In this document: one piece after another, positions 1 to 5,588 of the stretch
Position numbering within the stretch: the first letter of the stretch is position 1
How the letters are laid out: every line of letters begins with the position of its first letter
Assembly: GCA_015904055.1 (NCBI GenBank)
Contig: JABMDE010000161.1
Coordinates: 1-5,588, forward strand
DNA length: 5,588 nt
DNA from: Nitrospira sp.
GTDB lineage: Bacteria > Nitrospirota > Nitrospiria > Nitrospirales > Nitrospiraceae
Direction: 5' to 3'
Made by a program: the position numbers and the translations under genes
Notes under the pieces: model-generated
What the model saw: only the letters and a program-made list of their open reading frames with translations
Databases searched by the model: none
Told to the model about the DNA's origin: nothing

Positions 1-42
1 GCGGGGTTGATGCGACTGGACGAAACGGCAACAACCCCCTAA
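1..42 (+). CDS. possible C-terminal tail of an IS21-type protein (partial)
   Basis: Frame 1 is open from the window edge and ends at TAA 40-42, giving the tail AGLMRLDETATTP. The stop lies 6 bases before the first of two IS21-like terminal repeats, which is where the end of an istB-type helper ATPase gene would lie. The tail is too short to recognise by itself, so the assignment is only positional. It may equally be non-coding. Confidence 0.22.
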   Translation, partial: AGLMRLDETATTP

Positions 43-98
43 CCCGGGTGGGGAATTTTCGATGACCCGAACTGGGGAGATTTGGATGACCCTTGACA
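1..98. mobile_element. terminus of an IS21-family-like insertion sequence
   Basis: Two related 20-bp units stand in tandem, TGGGGAATTTTCGATGACCC at 49-68 and TGGGGAGATTTGGATGACCC at 73-92. They match at 17 of 20 positions and are followed by TTGACA ending at 98. IS21-family elements are known to end in multiple terminal repeats of about this size and to finish in CA, so the outer end is placed at 98. The element continues off the left edge, so its transposase genes cannot be seen. Positions 99-164 hold no gene or repeat that I can recognise. Confidence 0.5.
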
Positions 99-164
99 GA
101 CAACGGCAGCAGAAACCACTTGTCTGACGGATCAGGAGCGCGGAGGGGACGCATGCAGCCGATG

Positions 165-185
165 GCTTAACCCACACTATTCATG
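165..185 (+). repeat. left terminal inverted repeat of the split element
   Basis: A 21-bp end that pairs with 1491-1511 in inverted orientation, with four mismatches. It lies 66 bp to the right of the putative IS21 end. Confidence 0.6.
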
Positions 186-265
186 GCGGTTCGTCGCGAA
201 ATCGCGGAGCCGCGTCGCGAGAGCGGCGCGCGGAGGCCGGAGGACCTGAGCAACTGTCTTGACGG

Positions 266-1725
<1,460 letters not shown>

Positions 1726-1883
1726 CTTCCCCTCGCGTTTCCCCTCCATACTTACCGTACCTTGGGTGAAGGACGATTGCAGGGTAGCGGACCTGGTGGC
1801 CAGCCTAGCAGGCTCGCTACAGCACGATGCTCCTACGCCTACGCGGTTGAGAATGAAAAACTACGCAGCGTCCGTTTAGCTTC

Positions 1884-1913
1884 TTGAAGTGTATGGCTGT
1901 CTGAAGCCATAAT
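1884..1913 (+). promoter_or_regulatory. possible sigma70 promoter of the two-component operon
   Basis: TTGAAG (1884-1889) and CATAAT (1908-1913) are separated by 18 bases and lie 25 bases before the kinase start. Each box deviates from consensus, so this is a candidate only. Confidence 0.35.
1892..1911. promoter_or_regulatory. dyad TATGGCT-N6-AGCCATA, possible operator
   Basis: A perfect 7-bp inverted repeat with a 6-bp gap lies between and over the putative -35 and -10 boxes of the kinase gene. The position would suit repression or autoregulation, perhaps by the encoded LuxR-type regulator. The spacing differs from the classical NarL 7-2-7 site, so the binding protein is unknown. Confidence 0.35.
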
Positions 1914-1937
1914 TCCCTGGGTAGAGGAGCGTTTGTG

Positions 1938-3455
1938 ATGAACCTTCTGGATAAAGAATGGCGGCTACATGGCGTGATGCTGCTGCTGCTCACGCTCCTG
2001 TTCGTTGTCGATATTGAAACCCATCATGGGTTCGCCAACCATGTGCTCTATGTCATCGTAGTCTTGACCGCAACATTATCACGTCACGTATGGATGCCGG
2101 CGGCGGTGGCGGGTATCGGAACAGTCCTGACCGTGATCGGCATGATTGTGAGACCAGGTACGCCTGGCTTGCCATTATGGATGCCACTTTGGAATCGAGC
2201 ATTTACGATTACCATGTTATGGATCATGGTCTGGTTTGCCTGGAAACGGCGGGAGGCTGAGTCGGCCTTGAAAGTCCTGAATGAGAATCTGGAGGAAACG
2301 GTCACCGAGCGAACGCGAGAACTGACCAGTGTCAATCGAGCGCTCGTCTTGGAAATTACCGAGCGCATGCAGGCCGAGCAGGCCTTTCGGCTCTCGGAAG
2401 GGCGGCTAGCCGGCATCCTGAATATCGCCGAAGATGCCGTCATCATCACCGAGCGTGATCAATCCATCTCGCTCTTCAACCAAGGGGCGGCGAAACTATT
2501 CGGCTATGAGCCGAACGAAGTGCTGGGACACTCGATCGATCTGCTGATTCCAGGACGATTTCGCCATGACCACACATCTCACATGGATACGTTCGCCCGG
2601 TCTCCGGAGTCGGCTCGTCGCATGGCACTCCGACGTGAAGTGTTCGGCCTAAGGAAGGACGGAAGTGAATTCCCCGCCGAAGCCAGCATTTCCAAACTGA
2701 CGGTCGGCGAGAGAACGACATTTACGGTGATCGTCAGAGATATCAGTGATCGTCTCATGACCGAACACCAACTCCAGTCGTTGACGACCCAATTGATGAC
2801 TGCTCAGGAGGAAGAACGGCGGCGCATTGCGCAAGAATTGCACGATGATATCAATCAACGGCTGGCGTTACTCGCGATCGACATGGGGAGGGTCGAGTCC
2901 AACCCTGCGGTGACGACCGACCAGGCCAGAGAGGTCACGCGATCGCTGGCGCTGCGCCTAGCCGTAATCTCTGATGATGTCCGTCGCATGGCGTATCAGT
3001 TTCACCCGTCAATTTTGGACGACTTGGGCCTCACCGCAGCGCTCAAACAGTTAGCCGATGAATGGTCGGTCAAAACGGGAATTAAAGTTGTGGTCGTACA
3101 AGAAGAATTAGTCGATCCCCTGCCCCGTAACATTGCCTCCTGTCTGTATCGTGTGACGCAAGAGAGCCTCGCCAACATCATCAAACATGCCAAAACCGCC
3201 CGGGTAGAGATCGAGTTGACCTGTGGAGGCCAAGAGATTACGCTATCGATCTATGACTCCGGTGTTGGTTTTGATCTCAAGGAGATTCAAGCCCGTCATC
3301 CCGGTTTGGGTCTTGTGAACATGCGAGAGCGAGCGAGATCGGTGGGAGGCCATTTCGACATCCAGTCTGAGCCGGGTCGCGGCACACACATCACCGTGCA
3401 AATTCCACTCTCCGGAGCACCACATGAAGAAACCAAGAGTTCTCTTGGCCGATGA
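1938..3455 (+). CDS. membrane PAS sensor histidine kinase (HisKA_3/NarX-like class)
   Basis: The product is 505 residues. Three or four hydrophobic helices (about 11-27, 34-50, 52-72, 84-102) anchor it in the inner membrane and have no large periplasmic loop. A charged helix at 104-150, probably a coiled coil, leads into a PAS domain (about 154-272; AEDAVIITERD, LFGYEPNEVLGHSI, RKDGSEFPAE). The HisKA_3 dimerisation helix has the phospho-accepting H302 in AQELHDDINQ. The HATPase domain shows the N-box TQESLANIIKHA (N413), DSGVGFD (440-446), GLGLVNMRERA (457-467) and GRGT (480-483). It should autophosphorylate and pass phosphate to the regulator whose gene overlaps its 3' end. ATG 1938 is preferred to the in-frame GTG at 1935 because AGAGGAG lies eight bases before it. 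The signal is unknown, and no haem or metal motif stands out in the PAS domain. Confidence 0.93.
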   Translation: MNLLDKEWRLHGVMLLLLTLLFVVDIETHHGFANHVLYVIVVLTATLSRHVWMPAAVAGIGTVLTVIGMIVRPGTPGLPLWMPLWNRAFTITMLWIMVWFAWKRREAESALKVLNENLEETVTERTRELTSVNRALVLEITERMQAEQAFRLSEGRLAGILNIAEDAVIITERDQSISLFNQGAAKLFGYEPNEVLGHSIDLLIPGRFRHDHTSHMDTFARSPESARRMALRREVFGLRKDGSEFPAEASISKLTVGERTTFTVIVRDISDRLMTEHQLQSLTTQLMTAQEEERRRIAQELHDDINQRLALLAIDMGRVESNPAVTTDQAREVTRSLALRLAVISDDVRRMAYQFHPSILDDLGLTAALKQLADEWSVKTGIKVVVVQEELVDPLPRNIASCLYRVTQESLANIIKHAKTARVEIELTCGGQEITLSIYDSGVGFDLKEIQARHPGLGLVNMRERARSVGGHFDIQSEPGRGTHITVQIPLSGAPHEETKSSLGR

Positions 3456-4068
3456 CCATACCTTTGTACTCGAAGGGTTCAAGAAGCTGCTGGAAGAACA
3501 GTGTGACCTGGTGGGATCGGTAGAAGACGGCCGCGCCCTTGTCGAAGCTGCCGTAAAGCTTCAGCCGGAACTCGTGATCCTGGACATTTCGATGCCACGG
3601 CTGAACGGAATTGAGGCGGCGAAGAAACTCAAGAAGCAGCTACCCGGAGTGAAACTGATTTTTGTCACGATGCATGCCGACTCGGCCTATGTGAACGAGG
3701 CCTTCAAAGCAGGCGCTTCAGGTTATTTACTGAAACGGTCGGCGGCCACCGAGTTGGCGCAGGCGGTTCAGTCCGCGATGAGCGGCCACTTCTACGTGAC
3801 CCCGCTTATTGCAAAGGATGTCGTGTCATTTTTCCTCAAGCCGGGACATACTCCTCTACCGACTATCGACGACTTGACGACGAGGCAACGCGAGATTCTA
3901 CAACTCGTCGCTGAAGGATTCTCCGCCAAAGAAATCGCCGATCAATTAAAAGTGTCCCATCGGACCGTCGAATTTCACAAGGCAAAGGTCATGGAACAAC
4001 TCAACCTTCACACGACCGCCGACCTGGTCAAATATGCAATAGCGCACGGCTTAGTCACGACCTCGTAA
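3424..4068 (+). CDS. NarL/LuxR-family response regulator
   Basis: The product is 214 residues, normal for the family. The receiver domain (about 4-120) has acidic D10-D11, phosphoacceptor D54 in VILDISMP, T82 and K104. The C-terminal LuxR-type helix-turn-helix (about 148-210) reads LTTRQREILQLVAEGFSAKEIADQL then SHRTVEFHKAKVMEQL (split here by V177). The protein binds DNA when phosphorylated, almost surely by the upstream kinase. The gene starts 32 nt inside the kinase gene in another frame, with GGAG six bases before ATG, so translation is probably coupled. No clear terminator follows the stop. The regulon is not readable, but the dyad at 1892-1911 is one candidate site. Confidence 0.95.
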   Translation: MKKPRVLLADDHTFVLEGFKKLLEEQCDLVGSVEDGRALVEAAVKLQPELVILDISMPRLNGIEAAKKLKKQLPGVKLIFVTMHADSAYVNEAFKAGASGYLLKRSAATELAQAVQSAMSGHFYVTPLIAKDVVSFFLKPGHTPLPTIDDLTTRQREILQLVAEGFSAKEIADQLKVSHRTVEFHKAKVMEQLNLHTTADLVKYAIAHGLVTTS

Positions 4069-4337
4069 TCGCGTTCCTGCCTGTACTCAGTCCACTCGCA
4101 GCAACCCTGTAGCTTCCACAGACACCGCTCGTCCTGTTCAGCCGCCTCACTCATGAAGTGGCTACACATGGCCCAATGACGGTATTCATATCGCTTCCGC
4201 CCCACGTAATCTGTCCAGCTTTTCCTGGTAATGTCCGCAACATCCTCAGGTAGTTCTCCACTCTCCTCCACGACAGCCACAGAGGTAAGCTTAACGCAGG
4301 TTATCAGGTCATGAACTACGTACAAGGGAGGTGGATG

Positions 4338-4529
4338 ATGCGATCATTAGCATGGCCAATTCTGGGACTTGCCCTCGCTTTCCTTATGACTGGATGCGCA
4401 ACGCACAATTTCTCAATGCATGACCCAATCAAGGATTCGCGCCTGGCTCATGCGAGTGTGTCCAGTGGCAAGGTGGTGGAAGCCCAATTACCATGTGAAA
4501 GACCCAACACTGTGTGTGAAATCCCATAG
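4338..4529 (+). CDS. small secreted lipoprotein of unknown function
   Basis: The product is 63 residues. It has a short basic start (MRS), a hydrophobic signal core (about 4-17) and a lipobox LMTGC with the acylated cysteine at C20, so the mature protein would start CATHNFS. Met at -3 of the lipobox is less common than Leu. The mature part is only 44 residues, polar, with two further cysteines (C53, C60). AGGGAGG (4325-4331) supports ATG 4338, or ATG 4335, rather than the open-frame start at 4311. The mature sequence resembles no family I recognise. Frame +1 stays open past its stop through the direct repeat, so the gene may have been shortened by a frameshift. Confidence 0.6.
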   Translation: MRSLAWPILGLALAFLMTGCATHNFSMHDPIKDSRLAHASVSSGKVVEAQLPCERPNTVCEIP

Positions 4530-4571
4530 CGGCGGGCCACCAAAACAGATTGACGAAGGCGCGATGAGCTT

Positions 4572-4662
4572 GCTGCAGAAAGACAATCGGCGGCAGGCTA
4601 AACATACAAGTTGACCGTGGCAATACAGCGGGAAGGGTCTGCATCAGGATGGATCTTGCCCG
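4572..4662 (+). repeat. 91-bp direct repeat, copy B
   Basis: Partner of 1510-1601, in the same orientation and 3062 bp away, with the first 32 bases identical. It lies 43 bp after the lipoprotein stop. In one frame it reads [14 protein letters not shown] then stop. Copy A keeps [10 protein letters not shown] and then departs, so the shared block could be an old gene tail or simply a non-coding repeat. Confidence 0.8.
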
Positions 4663-4803
4663 CTGTTCTATCCCGACCGTCAGCGGATCCGGCCCCTTGC
4701 AGAGCTCGCCCTGACCCTTATCTTTTCCGTAGGCGCTTCGTTTTCGGCAGGACTGTTACTGTGGAGACTGATCGATGACAGAGGCCAGAAAACCATTCTC
4801 TGA
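4615..4803 (+). pseudogene. start-less membrane-helix reading frame, probable gene remnant
   Basis: Between the stops at 4612-4614 and 4801-4803 lies an open frame that reads like protein: a Tyr/Asp-rich part (LFYPDRQRIRP), one hydrophobic helix (LAELALTLIFSVGASFSAGL), then LLWRLIDDRGQKTIL. It contains no ATG, GTG or TTG start, and the preceding frame is closed by the stop of the direct-repeat reading frame. It could be the 3' end of a membrane-protein gene whose front was replaced, or a chance reading. It converges on the minus-strand gene at 4819 with only 15 bases between them. Confidence 0.3.
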
Positions 4804-4818
4804 AACCGGAAGTCTGGA

Positions 4819-5121
4819 TTATGATTCGTCTTGGGAAGACTCTTCGCTCTGTTTAAGCCAGAGCTCAAGCAGTCTGGTTTCGCGTTCAGATTGGGAAATG
4901 TGCTCGAGCGCGAACGCGCCGGTTAAGCGATCTTCATAAAACGCCCGTTGTTTTGCGTAGGTTTTCTTAAACGCGTCCCGCTTCAGGCTTGTCCAATTTG
5001 CATCAGATATGCTCGCCTGGGCGCGCAAGAGATTGATCTCGATGGCTTGGAATGCAAAGACTTTCGCGAGGACCTTGATGACCGTGGCATTGGTCAGAAA
5101 TCGTGGCTCTTTATCAGCCAT
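4819..5121 (-). CDS. conserved-looking 100-residue hypothetical protein
   Basis: I do not recognise the family. The product has no signal peptide or membrane helix. It starts MADKEPRFLTNATVIKVLAK and is predicted largely helical, with amphipathic stretches at about 14-35 and 45-62 and an acidic, Ser-rich tail (KQSEESSQDES). The pattern suggests a small cytoplasmic, possibly oligomeric protein. No ideal Shine-Dalgarno precedes ATG 5121; GGAACGATGA is nearest, so it may depend on translation of upstream RNA. It follows the ferredoxin gene on the same strand after 91 bases that contain a strong hairpin, so co-transcription is possible but may be attenuated. Confidence 0.7.
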   Translation of the reverse strand: MADKEPRFLTNATVIKVLAKVFAFQAIEINLLRAQASISDANWTSLKRDAFKKTYAKQRAFYEDRLTGAFALEHISQSERETRLLELWLKQSEESSQDES

Positions 5122-5161
5122 GACTCATCGTTCCAATTAGGCCAAGGCACACATGACGGCA

Positions 5162-5196
5162 CCCATACCATTCTCAGTTGCTGAGAATGGTATGGG
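5162..5196 (-). terminator. perfect 16-bp hairpin after the ferredoxin gene
   Basis: CCCATACCATTCTCAG (5162-5177) pairs exactly with CTGAGAATGGTATGGG (5181-5196) around the 3-nt loop TTG. It begins 16 bases past the ferredoxin stop. No T-run follows on either strand, so it is not a standard intrinsic terminator. It could protect the 3' end of the ferredoxin mRNA, act as an attenuator before the 4819-5121 gene, or be a REP-like palindrome. Confidence 0.6.
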
Positions 5197-5212
5197 CCTC
5201 GAAGCAGAAAGA

Positions 5213-5560
5213 TCAGTTCCGCACACCGCTCCAGACTTTTGCCGGATCAATCGTCTTGTCCGGATTGAGGGTCTTCGCCCTCTCCAGCAAGACATCGGTG
5301 CTCTCCGGATACAGTGGATCAGAAATACAGCAATTATCGACCGGGCAAACGGCCGAGCATTGCGGTTCGTCGAAATGGCCGACACACTCGGTACACCGGT
5401 CATGCGCGATCACGTAAATATCGTTCCCCATGCCCTGGCCGTCGCCGACATGGAGGCCCTTCTCTTCCGCGCCGCCGCGAGTTTCAAAGATGGCCTCGTT
5501 CGGACATTCCGGCAGGCAAGCGCCACAGTTGATACATTCAGCGGTAATCAGCAATGCCAT
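5213..5560 (-). CDS. 2[4Fe-4S] dicluster ferredoxin, YfhL-like
   Basis: The product is 115 residues. Cluster motif 1 is C9-x2-C12-x2-C15-x3-C19-P (ECINCGACLPECPNEAI). Motif 2 is C56-x2-C59-x8-C68-x3-C72-P (CTECVGHFDEPQCSAVCP). The opening MALLIT..CINC and the eight-residue gap in motif 2 are typical of YfhL/FdxN-type ferredoxins, soluble low-potential electron carriers. Compared with E. coli YfhL (about 86 residues, from memory), there are about 18 extra residues between the motifs, Gly-rich at 29-47, a C77-C78 pair and a longer tail. The start is backed by AAGGAG nine bases upstream. The redox partner is not in the window. Confidence 0.93.
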   Translation of the reverse strand: MALLITAECINCGACLPECPNEAIFETRGGAEEKGLHVGDGQGMGNDIYVIAHDRCTECVGHFDEPQCSAVCPVDNCCISDPLYPESTDVLLERAKTLNPDKTIDPAKVWSGVRN

Positions 5561-5569
5561 GATTCTGGT

Positions 5570-5575
5570 CTCCTT
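5570..5575 (-). promoter_or_regulatory. ribosome binding site of the ferredoxin gene
   Basis: On the minus strand AAGGAG stands nine bases before ATG 5560. The promoter must lie beyond the right edge of the window. Confidence 0.7.
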
Positions 5576-5588
5576 CTTCTCTAAGATT

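Noticed and set aside
4420..4614. 64-codon frame overlapping the lipoprotein gene
   Set aside because: The lipoprotein frame has signal peptide, lipobox and ribosome binding site. This one has none in its first part; only its end, in the repeat, looks protein-like and is reported as part of the broken frame.
5153..5584. 143-codon plus-strand frame over the ferredoxin gene
   Set aside because: Shadow of the minus-strand gene, whose two complete cluster motifs leave no doubt.

Overview
The window looks like an accessory stretch of a Gram-negative chromosome, most probably a Nitrospira-type bacterium. That guess rests on the style of the two-component pair, the small Cys-rich lipoprotein, the YfhL-like dicluster ferredoxin and the load of small repeats. 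No rRNA or conserved housekeeping gene is present to prove it.

Left part (1-1725): a pile of mobile DNA. Positions 1-98 carry what looks like the terminus of an IS21-family element, with two copies of a 20-bp repeat ending in TTGACA. At 165-1511 there is a small element with imperfect 21-bp terminal inverted repeats, about 200 bp when reconstructed. It has been split by a complete IS110-family insertion sequence (about 251-1396, minus strand). The IS110 transposase has all DEDD residues and the C-terminal serine. The leader between its start codon and the left end folds into two successive stem / internal-loop / stem hairpins, the architecture of an IS110 bridge RNA. Short segments in the four internal-loop strands match the inferred donor ends and both host flanks, which fixes the element ends to the base. 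A second small inverted-repeat element (1622-1725) and a 92-bp direct repeat (copy A, 1510-1601) follow.

Middle part (1726-4068): an apparent promoter with a dyad, then a membrane-anchored PAS sensor histidine kinase (HisKA_3/HATPase type) whose 3' end overlaps the start of a NarL/LuxR-type response regulator by 32 nt. They form one two-component operon. The stimulus and targets cannot be read from the sequence.

Right part (4069-5588): a 63-residue lipoprotein gene, the second copy of the direct repeat (copy B, 4572-4662), and a start-less reading frame coding for one membrane helix that looks like a gene remnant. Then, on the minus strand, come a 2[4Fe-4S] ferredoxin gene and a 100-residue helical protein of unknown function downstream of it. 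A perfect 16-bp hairpin separates the last two.

The most informative object is the IS110 element with its readable bridge RNA, nested at the foot of a hairpin inside another small mobile element.
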